The position numbers and the translations under genes were made by a program. A stretch of 64,000 nucleotides of DNA from an uncultured Bacilli bacterium (GTDB lineage Bacteria; Bacillota_I; Bacilli_A; RF39; UBA660), in contig CAKOTD010000002.1 of assembly GCA_934120015.1 (NCBI GenBank), positions 44,441-108,440 of the forward strand, given 5' to 3'. Shown here in pieces: positions 9,332-18,482 of the stretch. The notes beneath the pieces were generated by a model that was not told where the DNA came from, searched no databases, and saw nothing but the letters and a program-made list of their open reading frames with translations. The first letter of the stretch is position 1. Every line of letters begins with the position of its first letter.

Positions 9332-9541
9332 ATGGACGCATTCAAACCTAGTAAAAAGGCAATTAACAATGACAAAATTGTTATATCAATTCGTATGGAT
9401 ATAAACAAAATCAATGAAATAGATAAAATTGCTAGTAAAGTTGATATTAGTAGAAATGAATTCATAAAACAGTGTATAAACTATGCACTTGCTAATCTTG
9501 AATTTGATGATAAAAATTTTGTAAAAGAAAAAGAATTATAG
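9332..9541 (+). CDS. Ribbon-helix-helix DNA-binding protein (CopG/Arc type)
   Basis: 69-aa protein with a core IVISIRMDINKINEIDKIA followed by SRNEFIKQCINYAL, the beta-strand plus two-helix pattern of ribbon-helix-helix repressors. RBS AAAGGTG precedes the ATG. It is the only plus-strand gene left of the origin apart from two in the accessory region, and is transcribed away from the exported-protein operon, so it may regulate that operon; this is inference. No toxin partner gene is adjacent. Confidence 0.75.
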   Translation: MDAFKPSKKAINNDKIVISIRMDINKINEIDKIASKVDISRNEFIKQCINYALANLEFDDKNFVKEKEL

Positions 9542-9570
9542 TGAATTGATCCGCTATAATTCTTTTAATT
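9530..9570. terminator. Bidirectional terminator between RHH gene and whiA
   Basis: Hairpin AAAGAATTATAG / CTATAATTCTTT followed by T-rich sequence on both strands. It overlaps the stop codons of the convergent RHH gene and whiA. Confidence 0.8.
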
Positions 9571-10470
9571 TTTCAAACGATTTGCTATTTCTTTTATTTT
9601 CTTAAAGCGATGATTTAACCCAGATTTCGTAATATGATTATCAAGTTCATGACTCATTATATCACTAAGTTCTTGTAAAGAAACTTCTGGATATTTACAT
9701 CTATAATCTACTAAGACTTTTAACTTTTCATCAAGCATGTCATAAAAATCATTTTCTTTTATTATTTCTATATCTTTTATTTGACTACTTGCAGCCATGA
9801 TTGTTTTATCTACATTTGCCTGTTCACAATTATTTAATCGATTAGTCATATTTTTATTTTCACGATATATACGAATATCTTCATAATATAGCAAAGCATT
9901 TGATGCACTTATTATTCTTAAAAAGTCACCTATTTTTTCTGCTTCTTTTATATATACCATAAATTTATTATCTCTTTTTATAATTTTACTATTGAGATTA
10001 AATTCATTCAGTAAATTCTTAATATTTTCTGCATAGTTCTCATCATTTATCAAAAATTCTAAATGATACCTAGACTTTTTAGGATCATTTATACTTCCAA
10101 CTGCAAGAAATAATCCCGAAAGATATGCTCTTTTTAAACTATTATCTGCTAACAAATAATCAGGTATAAATGAATAATCTAAACCCAAATCTTTAATTAT
10201 ATTTGATATCTGATTTTTAATTTCCAATATGTATAAATAATTTTTATTAAAATTATATCCTCGACGAACTACTATTCTTGCCGATTCATGGTAATTATCT
10301 TTAATATTTTTAAATATCATTCTTGCTAAACTAGCATTTTCAGTTGTTATTTTTATTGTTTCATTAATTATTCCTATATTTTTTACTACAGCAGAAAGCA
10401 TGGAAATGGTTTCTACTTTATTTAAATTTAACTTGCTTACTTCGTTTTTTATATTACTTGTAAATGACAT
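9565..10470 (-). CDS. whiA: WhiA family DNA-binding protein
   Basis: Homologue of WhiA (YvcL), a chromosome-associated protein linked to cell division and segregation in Firmicutes. It opens with MSFTSNIKNEVSKL. It has a degenerate LAGLIDADG-like fold including RAYLSGLFLAVGSI near residue 115, and a C-terminal helix-turn-helix (YPEVSLQELSDIM ... SGLNHRFKKI). 301 aa, normal. The start codon overlaps the yvcK stop by one base (TAATG), giving a coupled yvcK-whiA pair. Confidence 0.95.
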   Translation of the reverse strand: MSFTSNIKNEVSKLNLNKVETISMLSAVVKNIGIINETIKITTENASLARMIFKNIKDNYHESARIVVRRGYNFNKNYLYILEIKNQISNIIKDLGLDYSFIPDYLLADNSLKRAYLSGLFLAVGSINDPKKSRYHLEFLINDENYAENIKNLLNEFNLNSKIIKRDNKFMVYIKEAEKIGDFLRIISASNALLYYEDIRIYRENKNMTNRLNNCEQANVDKTIMAASSQIKDIEIIKENDFYDMLDEKLKVLVDYRCKYPEVSLQELSDIMSHELDNHITKSGLNHRFKKIKEIANRLKN

Positions 10471-11411
10471 TATAATAAACTTGAAAAAATATAGGTTGAT
10501 AATTTAATAACATCATGTCTTATTGTACCTTCTTCAAGACTAACAAAATTTGAACATATCAAATTTATGTCTTCTGGTATGTTTTCCTTATCCAAAATAA
10601 CGGGATCTTTTTGTTCCAAAGAGGCATATTTCTCTACTATATTTTTATCAATATAACCATTATTAGCTACAACAATATTTACCTTTTTCTTACCTAAATA
10701 ACTATTCAATAATTTAACATGATCACTTACTTTAAAATCAGCTGTTTCACCAGGCTGAGTCATCATATTACATACATACATTATTTTAGCACTGCAATTA
10801 TCAATTGCATCTATCATTTCTTTACATATTAAATTTGGAATAATGCTTGTAAATAAACTGCCCATACTAAGTATGATTAAATCGGCATTTTTAATTGCCT
10901 CTAGAGCTTTAGGATTTACTTCTGGGTTTTCTTTATAATAAACTTCTTTTATTACTTTTCCTGCTTTAGTTATATAATGTTCTCCTTCTATAATTGTCTC
11001 ATCTTGCATTCTACCAACTAATGTTACATTATCTTCTGTTAAAGGTAAAACATTACCTCTAAGATTAAGCACTTTTGCTAATGATTCTATTCCATCTGAC
11101 ATATTTCCTGTTATATTAGCAAGTGCAGTTAAAAGTAAATTTCCTATAGTATGATTATTTAAGTCACTTGATGTAGAAAAACGATAATTTAAAAGTTTTT
11201 CTATCAATGGCTCCGTTTCGGATAAAGCTACTATAACTTTTCTAATATCTCCTACTGCAGGTATATTAAATTCTTTTCTAAGTACACCTGTACTTTGTCC
11301 ATCATCACACACTGATACTATTGCAGTTATATCAAGAGGGAATTGTTTTAATCCTCTAAGTAAGGCAGAAAGACCCGTACCTCCACCTAAAACTACGACT
11401 TTTTTGTTCAT
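10470..11411 (-). CDS. yvcK: YvcK/CofD-like gluconeogenesis factor
   Basis: Rossmann-fold protein of the YvcK (GlmR/MgfK) family, which binds UDP-GlcNAc and steers carbon into wall precursors in Firmicutes. N-terminal nucleotide-binding motif VVVLGGGTGLSALLRGLK; VCDDGQSTG and GDIRK follow. An upstream in-frame ATG is rejected because AAAGGTGG lies right before ATG 11411, where the family begins (MNKKVVVLGGG). In most Firmicutes rapZ (yvcJ) lies immediately upstream of yvcK; here trxB does, so rapZ is missing from the locus. Confidence 0.94.
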   Translation of the reverse strand: MNKKVVVLGGGTGLSALLRGLKQFPLDITAIVSVCDDGQSTGVLRKEFNIPAVGDIRKVIVALSETEPLIEKLLNYRFSTSSDLNNHTIGNLLLTALANITGNMSDGIESLAKVLNLRGNVLPLTEDNVTLVGRMQDETIIEGEHYITKAGKVIKEVYYKENPEVNPKALEAIKNADLIILSMGSLFTSIIPNLICKEMIDAIDNCSAKIMYVCNMMTQPGETADFKVSDHVKLLNSYLGKKKVNIVVANNGYIDKNIVEKYASLEQKDPVILDKENIPEDINLICSNFVSLEEGTIRHDVIKLSTYIFSSLL

Positions 11412-11442
11412 ATTACCACCTTTATACATTATACTATATTTC

Positions 11443-11472
11443 GAAAAAAAATAATACCTTATCTGGTATTAC
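11443..11472 (-). terminator. Terminator after trxB
   Basis: Hairpin AATACC-(6)-GGTATT overlapping the trxB stop codon, followed on the minus strand by ATTTTTTTT. It would separate the trxB operon from yvcK-whiA, at least partly. Confidence 0.75.
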
Positions 11473-12361
11473 TTTTTAAGATTATTGAACTTGCAGCAGT
11501 ACTTCCCTCTCCTACAGCTGTTGTTAGTTGATAAAGATTTTTAGATACTATATCACCACAGGCATAAATACCTTCAATATTTGTTTCCATATTTTTATCA
11601 ACAACAATATAATTATTTTCCAAATTTATATTCAAATTTTTAACTAAATCTATATTTGGTACACTTCCTATATAAATAAATAAACCAGATACTTCTACTT
11701 TTCTTTTATTTAAGGCAAGTCCTTTTAGATAATCATTTTCAACAATTAATTTTTTTATTTCTTCATTAGTAATTAATTCTATATTGCTTTTACTAAAAAC
11801 TTTTTCCTGCAACAACTTACTTGCCCTAAAAGTATCTCTTCTATGAATCAAATATACTTTTTTACAAATATTTGATAGAAAAAGTGCTTCTTCAAACGCA
11901 CTATTACCACCACCTACAACACTTACTATTTTATCTTTATATAAGTAACCATCACAATAAGCACACCAACTTATACCATGTCCAACTAAATTTCTTTCAT
12001 TTTCAAGCCCCAGTTCTTTAGGACTTCTACCGGTTGCTAATACAATATTTTCACATTCATACTCTGCACTTTCTAATTTTACATATTTTTTGTTGCCATT
12101 TATATATATTTCATTTACATATCCAAATGTTATTTCAACTCCTAATTTTGTTAATTGTTCATAAGTATTTAGTGCCAGTGTTGGGCCATCGACTGATTCA
12201 AAACCAGGATAGTTTTCGACATTTGATGATCTATTTATTTGTCCACCTGGAGCGCTACTTTCAATAATAACAAAATCAATATTTGCTCTCTTTAAGTAAA
12301 TAGCAGCAGTCATTCCTGCCATTCCAGCTCCTATTATTACAGTATTAGTAGAATATTTCAT
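11459..12361 (-). CDS. trxB: Thioredoxin reductase
   Basis: FAD- and NADPH-dependent thioredoxin reductase, low-molecular-weight type, 300 aa. FAD-binding motif VIIGAGMAGMTAA at the N-terminus, redox-active disulfide CAYC (residues about 130-133, followed by DG), NADPH motif VVGGGNSAFEEAL, and the C-terminal GIYACGDI. ATG 12361 has AAGGAGAG upstream and overlaps the end of lgt by 17 bases. The order lgt-trxB-yvcK-whiA is that of Bacilli. It may supply reducing power balancing the disulfide-rich exported proteins, which is speculation. Confidence 0.95.
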   Translation of the reverse strand: MKYSTNTVIIGAGMAGMTAAIYLKRANIDFVIIESSAPGGQINRSSNVENYPGFESVDGPTLALNTYEQLTKLGVEITFGYVNEIYINGNKKYVKLESAEYECENIVLATGRSPKELGLENERNLVGHGISWCAYCDGYLYKDKIVSVVGGGNSAFEEALFLSNICKKVYLIHRRDTFRASKLLQEKVFSKSNIELITNEEIKKLIVENDYLKGLALNKRKVEVSGLFIYIGSVPNIDLVKNLNINLENNYIVVDKNMETNIEGIYACGDIVSKNLYQLTTAVGEGSTAASSIILKSNTR

Positions 12362-13154
12362 TTTCTCTCCTTCTATAGTTTAATTTATATTTTTTTATTA
12401 CAGATGATATTACTAAAATTATTATACCTAATACAATAGCAATTAAAGATACTAATTGTGCTACTTTAATATTTCCAACCATTAGACTATCTGTTCTAAG
12501 TGATTCTATATAAAATCTTCCTATTCCATACCAAATTAAGTAAAATGAAGTCAAATTACTAATATGGATACTTTTAATATTTCTAAAAATAATCATAAAT
12601 AGAAACCCGGCTAAACACCAAATAGATTCATAAAAAAATGTTGGTTGATAATATACACCATTAATTAGCATCCCATCTATAACAAATTTAGGAATATGTA
12701 AACTCTGTAAATATTCGAGTGTAGTTGCAGGTCCGTAGGCTTCACCATTTAAAAAATTACCCCAACGACCTATTGCCTGGCCAAGAATTAAACTAACTAC
12801 CATTATGTCTGTCAATTTGAAAAAATTTACTTTATACTTTTTTGTATAAAATATTGTCCACAATATTCCTGCTATTACACCACCATGAATAGCAAGTCCA
12901 CCTTTCCATATTTTAATAATATCGATTATACTATCTTTATACTGAGAAAAATTAAATATTACGTAATATAATCTTGCACCTATTATTGAAATTGGAACTA
13001 AATAAAAGAAATAATTATACATATAATCTTTAGGTATATTCCACTTTTTTGCTTCTTTTAGAGCTAAAAAAGCTCCTATACCAAAGCCCAAACAAATTAA
13101 AACAGAATACCAATATATCTGTACTGAACCTATTTTAAAAAACACACTATTCAT
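12345..13154 (-). CDS. lgt: Prolipoprotein diacylglyceryl transferase
   Basis: Integral membrane enzyme that moves diacylglycerol from phosphatidylglycerol to the lipobox cysteine of prolipoproteins. The Lgt signature GRWGNFLNGEAYG is present near residue 130, as are WKGGLAIHGG and the late arginine region YGIGRFYIESLRTD. About seven membrane segments, 269 aa. RBS AAAGGAAA precedes ATG 13154. YidC in this window has a lipobox and is a likely client. The hprK gene that often precedes lgt is not here. Confidence 0.96.
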   Translation of the reverse strand: MNSVFFKIGSVQIYWYSVLICLGFGIGAFLALKEAKKWNIPKDYMYNYFFYLVPISIIGARLYYVIFNFSQYKDSIIDIIKIWKGGLAIHGGVIAGILWTIFYTKKYKVNFFKLTDIMVVSLILGQAIGRWGNFLNGEAYGPATTLEYLQSLHIPKFVIDGMLINGVYYQPTFFYESIWCLAGFLFMIIFRNIKSIHISNLTSFYLIWYGIGRFYIESLRTDSLMVGNIKVAQLVSLIAIVLGIIILVISSVIKKYKLNYRRRENEIFY

Positions 13155-13155
13155 A

Positions 13156-13557
13156 CTATTTTCCTTTCAATATTCTATTTATTATATGTTCCATAATTAT
13201 ATGCATTAATGAAATTAAGATTGCTAATATAAATGGCATAATATAACCATTTATTGAAAAGTGATATCCTAAGATTATATCTGTAATTTTTAGTATTAAA
13301 ACATTTATCACTGGATAAAATAAACCAAGTGTCAAAGCCGTTATTGGAAGTGTCAACCAAATTAATAATGGCTTTATTGTTCTGTTTAATATAAATATTA
13401 TTATTGATGCTAAAACGCTATAAAGACCAAAATAACTATTATCAATTTGAATAGTATTTTGAAATAATAATGATAAACCAATTAGTATAATAGAATAACT
13501 AAGTATTGATATGGCAAAATCAATAAATTTTATTAAAATGTCTTTTGTTTTTGTCAA
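13156..13557 (-). CDS. Phage-holin-4-family (PF04020-type) small membrane protein
   Basis: 133-aa protein with four predicted membrane helices. The family pattern NRTIKPLLIWLTLPIT followed by GLFYPVINVLILKI identifies the YvlD/PF04020 group. Despite the family name, chromosomal members are not phage genes; in Bacillus a relative lies near uvrB/lgt. The start is TTG 13557, with GGAGATGG upstream. It sits two bases before lgt and is probably co-transcribed from uvrB or from its own promoter. Role unknown, perhaps envelope stress. Confidence 0.82.
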   Translation of the reverse strand: MTKTKDILIKFIDFAISILSYSIILIGLSLLFQNTIQIDNSYFGLYSVLASIIIFILNRTIKPLLIWLTLPITALTLGLFYPVINVLILKITDIILGYHFSINGYIMPFILAILISLMHIIMEHIINRILKGK

Positions 13558-13608
13558 AATTCACCATCTCCTATGATTAGTATAACATATATAAATATCT
13601 TTTAACAA

Positions 13609-15576
13609 CTAATTAGATTTTAATTCAAACAAAATATCTCTTAATTCTGTTGCTCTTTCAAAATCAAGATTTTTAGCGGCTTCTTTCATTTCTTTTTCTA
13701 TTTTTTGAAGAAGATTACTCTTTTCCTGTTTTGTCATTTTTATTTCACTTTTTTCTTCTGTTTCTTTGTTATTAGTAATTACTTCTCTAATTTCTTTTAT
13801 AATTGTTTTCGGAATTATACCATGAACCTGATTATACTTTTCTTGAATATCTCTTCTTCTATTTGTTTCACTTATTGCTTCTTCCATAGAATCACTTATA
13901 GTATCTGCATACATAATTACTCTTCCGTTTGCATTTCTTGCTGCTCGACCAATTGTCTGAATTAAACTTCTAGTGCTTCTTAAAAATCCTTGTTTATCCG
14001 CATCCAATATTGCTATAAGACTAACTTCTGGTATATCAAGACCTTCACGAAGTAAATTAATTCCCACTATAACATCATACTTTCCAATTCTTAAGTCTCT
14101 AATTATTTTTAATCTTTCAAGTGTCTTTACTTCACTATGTAAGTAGGCAACTTTAATATCTAGTTTCTTCAAATAATCTGTCAATTCTTCTGACATTCTT
14201 ATTGTAAGTGTTGTTATTAAAACTCTTTCATTGTGCTCTTTTCGTGTATATATTTCAGCAACTAAATTATCTATTTGATTTTCTGATTTTCTTACTTCTA
14301 TTATTGGATCAAGAAGTCCTGTTGGTCTAATAATCTGTTCAACTACATTTTTGCTTTTTGATAATTCATAATCACCTGGAGTTGCTGATACATATATTAC
14401 ATTATCCAATTTTTGCTCGAATTCTTCAAATTTTAAAGGTCTATTATCCATTGCACTGGGTAATCTAAATCCGTAATCTACTAACACTTTTTTACGAGCT
14501 TGATCACCATTATACATTGCCTTTACTTGGGGTATTGTTACGTGTGATTCATCAATTACAAGTAAAAAATCTTTTTTAAAAAAGTCTAATAGAGTTGTTG
14601 GTGTTTCACCTGGACCTTTTAAGGCAAGATGTCTTGAATAATTTTCTACACCATGACAAAATCCTGTTTCTGACAACATTTCTATATCATAATTAGTTCT
14701 TTCCATAAGGCGTTGATATTCTAATAACTTGTTTTCAGATTTAAATTTTTCTAATTGCTCACTTAATTCAAGTTTAATATTTTCTATGGCTTTTTTTAAT
14801 TTTTCTTCACTTGTTACAAAGTGACTTGCAGGGTATATTGTAATGCTTTTTTTACTTTGTGTAACTATGCCCGTAAGGGTGTCAAACTCACTAATTTTCT
14901 CCACTTCATCACCAAAAAGTTCTATTCTTATACCTTTTCCATGTTCACTTATGGGAATAACTTCTATAATATCTCCCATTACACGAAAAGTACCACGCTT
15001 AAAATCAATGTTATTTCTTTCATAAAACATATCAATAAGACGTTCTAATATTTCATCCCTATCAATTTTGTCTCCTTCATTTATAATTAACAGCTTTTTA
15101 CGATATTCATCTATTTCACCTATACCATAAATACAGGATACAGAGGCTACAACTATTACATCATTATGATCTAATAATGCTGCTGTTGCTGCATGTCTCA
15201 ATTCATCTATTTCATCATTAATTGAAGAATCTTTTTCTATATATGTATCTGTCTTAGCAACGTATGCCTCTGGTTGATAATAATCATAATAAGAAACAAA
15301 GTAACATACGTGATTGTCGGGGAAGATCTCCTTGAGTTCCGCGTATAATTGCCCTGCAAGTGTCTTATTATGAGCTAAAACTAAAGTCGGTTTATTCACT
15401 TTTTCAATTACGTTTGCAATCGTAAAAGTTTTTCCAGTTCCCGTTGCACCAAGTAAAACTTGGTATTTCTCACCATTTTCAATTCCTTTAACTAATGAAT
15501 TTATTGCCTCTGGTTGATCTCCACTAGGTGTATATTTTGAGTGAATTTTGAACATTTTTGTATCTTTTTGTTCCAT
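13609..15576 (-). CDS. uvrB: Excinuclease ABC subunit B
   Basis: Damage-verification helicase of nucleotide excision repair. Walker [15 protein letters not shown], the beta-hairpin region [17 protein letters not shown] (Walker B), helicase motif [11 protein letters not shown], and the C-terminal UvrC-binding UVR motif (residues about 620-655). 655 aa, complete. RBS AGGAGG precedes ATG 15576. uvrA normally follows uvrB, but downstream here are the holin-like protein and lgt. The region directly upstream carries mobile-element repeats, so the element entered next to the uvrB promoter. Confidence 0.97.
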   Translation of the reverse strand: MEQKDTKMFKIHSKYTPSGDQPEAINSLVKGIENGEKYQVLLGATGTGKTFTIANVIEKVNKPTLVLAHNKTLAGQLYAELKEIFPDNHVCYFVSYYDYYQPEAYVAKTDTYIEKDSSINDEIDELRHAATAALLDHNDVIVVASVSCIYGIGEIDEYRKKLLIINEGDKIDRDEILERLIDMFYERNNIDFKRGTFRVMGDIIEVIPISEHGKGIRIELFGDEVEKISEFDTLTGIVTQSKKSITIYPASHFVTSEEKLKKAIENIKLELSEQLEKFKSENKLLEYQRLMERTNYDIEMLSETGFCHGVENYSRHLALKGPGETPTTLLDFFKKDFLLVIDESHVTIPQVKAMYNGDQARKKVLVDYGFRLPSAMDNRPLKFEEFEQKLDNVIYVSATPGDYELSKSKNVVEQIIRPTGLLDPIIEVRKSENQIDNLVAEIYTRKEHNERVLITTLTIRMSEELTDYLKKLDIKVAYLHSEVKTLERLKIIRDLRIGKYDVIVGINLLREGLDIPEVSLIAILDADKQGFLRSTRSLIQTIGRAARNANGRVIMYADTISDSMEEAISETNRRRDIQEKYNQVHGIIPKTIIKEIREVITNNKETEEKSEIKMTKQEKSNLLQKIEKEMKEAAKNLDFERATELRDILFELKSN

Positions 15577-15609
15577 ATTGTCCTCCTTACTACGATTATT
15601 ACCAGCCTA

Positions 15610-15745
15610 AAATTCGTATCCAATTATCAAAAATTCGTATCCTAATTCAGTTTTATAACCCCAAAAATGTGTCTTTTTTGCTTGGATACGAATTTCAGCC
15701 ACAAATTGACTAAATAAGACTAAATAAAACCAAGTAAAACTAAAT
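15610..15745. repeat. Recombinase-site-like repeat cluster upstream of uvrB
   Basis: The 12-mer AAATTCGTATCC occurs at 15610-15621 and 15631-15642 as direct copies, and at 15684-15695 inverted (GGATACGAATTT). Immediately after come three near-identical 10-bp units at 15711-15740 (TAAATAAGAC, TAAATAAAAC, CAAGTAAAAC) plus a partial fourth. Spaced, oriented short repeats beside an integrase tail are typical of core and arm sites of tyrosine recombinases, so this is the likely attachment end of the element. The exact crossover point is not determined. Confidence 0.55.
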
Positions 15746-15787
15746 GTTTTCCAGTAACTTATTTTAACACTAATTTAACAATAAAAC

Positions 15788-15813
15788 AAGGAAAGCTACA
15801 ACAGTCTTTCCTT
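15788..15813 (-). terminator. Terminator of the integrase operon
   Basis: Perfect 8-bp hairpin AAGGAAAG / CTTTCCTT with a ten-base loop, just after the second integrase. On the minus strand GTTTTATTG follows. A near-identical copy lies at 21496-21521. Confidence 0.75.
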
Positions 15814-15829
15814 ATTATTATGTATATAT

Positions 15830-17128
15830 TTAATATAAATATTTTGCCAAAATATTATTTGTATCTATGTCTATTATTGTATCTGATGAATACAAGTTTT
15901 CATCTGGTTTAACTAATTCAATAAATGAATTTAATTCTTTATTACAATCAACAATTATTTTATTCTTATCAAAATATGTGCTTGATGTAATTATTGTTGA
16001 TGAGTGTCCCAGTAGTTCTGATACAGCCTTTAAATCGTGATTATTCATTAATAATAATGTGGTATATGTATGTCTTAAATCGTGAAATCTAATTTTTGGT
16101 AAATTATTTTCTTCTAATAGTTTATCATAATATCTTTTATGAAACCCTTTACTTCTTGGATGCCCATAGGTAGAACAACAAATAAATCCTAAATCAGTAA
16201 AGGGAGTTGTTTTATCATTTATTCTCCTTCTTCTATTTGCTTCATAAATTTTTCTTTGTTCTTGTATTGCCTCAAAAACCATATCAGGTATATCAAGTAC
16301 CCTTTCACTTGAAAAGGTTTTTAATTTTATTTCCTGTTTCGTGTATGTTTTTTTCTTACAATCTTCTTTTGATTTATTTGGATCAATTCCTAGTTGTCTT
16401 TTTAAATATAATTTTCTATTAACATAATCAATATCTGAATATTTTACTCCATTAATTTCTTGCTTTCTTAATCCCATCAACAACGCAAATAATATATGTA
16501 AATATATTGGTGTTTCTTTACTTTTCTCAATTATTAATTTTATCTGTTCAATATTAAATGTCTTTTCTATATCAATTACTTGAACCTTATTATATGATGT
16601 ATCAATTCCTTTCGGAAGTCTAACATTTAATGTTGGATTAGTATTAATTAAATTATTCTTTTTAGCATATTCAAATGCTGAATTTAATACTACTTTTGAT
16701 AACTTTGCTATCGATTTATATTTAATTGAAACTTCATTATAAAATTTTTGAATATGTCCCATATTTATTTGATTAATGTAGTAATTTTTGAAATATGGGA
16801 TAGCATAATTATTAACTACATTTCTATATGACATATAACTATTATATGTTAAATTAGGTTTCATCACTATTTCTAACCAATATTCAAAATACTCACTACT
16901 TTTTATTTTTGGATAAACAACATAGGAGTGGTTGACTAATTGTGCTACAACTTTGTCTCTTTCTAGGTTTGCCTCTTTTTTTGTTTTAAAACCACCTATT
17001 TGCCTTATTTCTTGCTGTCCATCTATAAATGTCAGCTTAACCTTAAATCCGTATTTATCTTTTAATTTTAATACAGAATATACTGTATAATCATTATAAA
17101 CTTTCAGCATTTGTTCTTTTGTTAGCAT
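15830..17128 (-). CDS. Tyrosine recombinase/integrase, second of a tandem pair
   Basis: 432-aa phage/ICE-type integrase. An N-terminal arm-binding (AP2-like) domain (residues about 20-70) is followed by a SAM-like core-binding domain (about 80-175) and a catalytic domain with the expected residues: R in LLMGLRKQEINGV, HDLRH, LLGHSS and the tyrosine in SSTYFDK. It looks active. The start ATG 17128 overlaps the end of the preceding integrase by seven bases, with GGATGGTGA upstream. The C-terminal tail (IDIDTNNILAKYLY) has a degenerate echo at about 21540-21590, indicating past duplication. Confidence 0.9.
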   Translation of the reverse strand: MLTKEQMLKVYNDYTVYSVLKLKDKYGFKVKLTFIDGQQEIRQIGGFKTKKEANLERDKVVAQLVNHSYVVYPKIKSSEYFEYWLEIVMKPNLTYNSYMSYRNVVNNYAIPYFKNYYINQINMGHIQKFYNEVSIKYKSIAKLSKVVLNSAFEYAKKNNLINTNPTLNVRLPKGIDTSYNKVQVIDIEKTFNIEQIKLIIEKSKETPIYLHILFALLMGLRKQEINGVKYSDIDYVNRKLYLKRQLGIDPNKSKEDCKKKTYTKQEIKLKTFSSERVLDIPDMVFEAIQEQRKIYEANRRRRINDKTTPFTDLGFICCSTYGHPRSKGFHKRYYDKLLEENNLPKIRFHDLRHTYTTLLLMNNHDLKAVSELLGHSSTIITSSTYFDKNKIIVDCNKELNSFIELVKPDENLYSSDTIIDIDTNNILAKYLY

Positions 17129-18321
17129 TTCGTATCACCATCCTCAATAGCAAAAATATTATTCATAAATGCCAATATTTTATCTTTTTCATCCATTACC
17201 TCACAATAATATTCAAATGTTGTATGGATTGATCTATGCCCTAGAAATGCTTGTATTTTAGCAAGTGAAGCTCCACTTTCTAATAGAATTGTTGCACACA
17301 TATGTCTTAAACCGTGTACGGTCAAATCCGGTAAACTTAGTTGTCTGCATATTTTTATTATTCTAGCATTTAAAGCTGATTGAGAATGCACTACCCCTAT
17401 TTCTGTGCAAGATATATAATTATTATCTATATATTTATTTTTATAAATTGCTTTATCTAAATTTACTTTTTCATTTCTTTTCTCTAATTCTTCTATAATT
17501 ATATCGGGAACTTTAAGTGTTCTTATACTTTCAGGAGTCTTTGGATTTCTTTCTACTAATGAACATTTTGTAATTTTACTAGTATTTTTTTCTAATTCAT
17601 ATTCTTTTGCTATTTGTCTTTCCACTTTCACAGTTCTATTTTCCATATCAAAATCAGAAAATTTAAGTCCCATTATTTCACCCTTACGAAGTCCACAAAA
17701 TAATCCTAATAATATTTCAAGATACCAGTTTGATGATTGGGATGCTGTTAAAAATCTCTTTAGTTGCCTTTTAGTATATACTCTAATTTTAGGTTTTTTT
17801 CTTCTGTATTGTTTAGTATCTAAAGATGGATTGTGTGAAATATATCCACCGATCAACGCATCTTTCATTGCCATAATTATAATCATCCTTGCAGAATACC
17901 CGCCACTTTCTGTTAAATTAGAAGCTCTTTTTATTATATCGTCTAAATAATCAGTTGTTACTAAATTTATTTTTAAATTATATTCAATACTAGGCACGAT
18001 TAAATTATATATAATATATGAACTAACCATTTTTGTTGTTGTTTCTATTCGTTCAGAATATATATTTTCAAACCAATAAATCAAGTAATCAACAAACATT
18101 ATATCTTTGTTAATGCTTACTTCATATTCTCTACTTTTTTCTTTAAATTTTTCTTCATATATATTATAATCTTTTACAGCATCTTGTTCCGTTACATATC
18201 CCTTAACTTTTCCATATTTAGTTGATCCATCTTCTAACCTTTCTTTATATCTAAATCCCCACGATGAACCTTCAAAGAAAGCTATCCCACTTTTTCCCAA
18301 AGTTAGTTTTGTTTTTCTCAT
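17122..18321 (-). CDS. Tyrosine recombinase/integrase, first of a tandem pair
   Basis: 399-aa integrase with arm-binding domain (about 10-65), core-binding domain and a catalytic domain carrying R (FCGLRKGEIMGL), K region (ESIRTLKVPD), HGLRH, FLGHRS and the tyrosine in FEYYCEV. All catalytic residues are present. RBS AGGAGAG precedes ATG 18321. It is only distantly similar to the downstream integrase (different lengths and poorly matching N-termini), so the pair is not a recent duplication; they may act together or be remnants of two elements. Thirteen bases upstream ends an excisionase-like fragment. Confidence 0.9.
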   Translation of the reverse strand: MRKTKLTLGKSGIAFFEGSSWGFRYKERLEDGSTKYGKVKGYVTEQDAVKDYNIYEEKFKEKSREYEVSINKDIMFVDYLIYWFENIYSERIETTTKMVSSYIIYNLIVPSIEYNLKINLVTTDYLDDIIKRASNLTESGGYSARMIIIMAMKDALIGGYISHNPSLDTKQYRRKKPKIRVYTKRQLKRFLTASQSSNWYLEILLGLFCGLRKGEIMGLKFSDFDMENRTVKVERQIAKEYELEKNTSKITKCSLVERNPKTPESIRTLKVPDIIIEELEKRNEKVNLDKAIYKNKYIDNNYISCTEIGVVHSQSALNARIIKICRQLSLPDLTVHGLRHMCATILLESGASLAKIQAFLGHRSIHTTFEYYCEVMDEKDKILAFMNNIFAIEDGDTKC

Positions 18322-18333
18322 AAAATATCTCTC

Positions 18334-18432
18334 CTATGACACTTGATATGACTCTTGATAACCATTTATCCAATTATCGAAGGCTTGTTTTGGAACTTTG
18401 TATATTTTTCTGTTGCATTGTAAACTTTTTTT
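18334..18432 (-). pseudogene. C-terminal fragment of an excisionase-like HTH protein
   Basis: The open frame between an upstream TAG and the stop at 18334 encodes a 32-residue tail containing NRKIYKVPKQAFDNWINGYQ. This pattern (basic wing, VPK/IPK, then F-x-x-W) is typical of the end of MerR-like excisionases that precede integrases. No start codon or N-terminal helix-turn-helix is in frame. In another frame just upstream, VKLPIEKKFTMQ could be a displaced N-terminal piece. I read it as an excisionase gene with an internal deletion or frameshift; if so, the element may be unable to excise on its own. Confidence 0.5.
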
Positions 18433-18482
18433 CTATGGGAAGCTTTACAATTTTATATTGAAAATTATAAATTTACATTATA

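Noticed and set aside
9332..9541. RHH gene as antitoxin of a toxin-antitoxin pair
   Set aside because: No toxin-sized frame lies next to it on either strand; the neighbours are whiA and the exported-protein operon.
15788..15813. CRISPR-like or insertion-sequence terminal repeats near the integrases
   Set aside because: Only two copies 5.7 kb apart, each a simple terminator hairpin; no spacers, transposase or target duplication seen.
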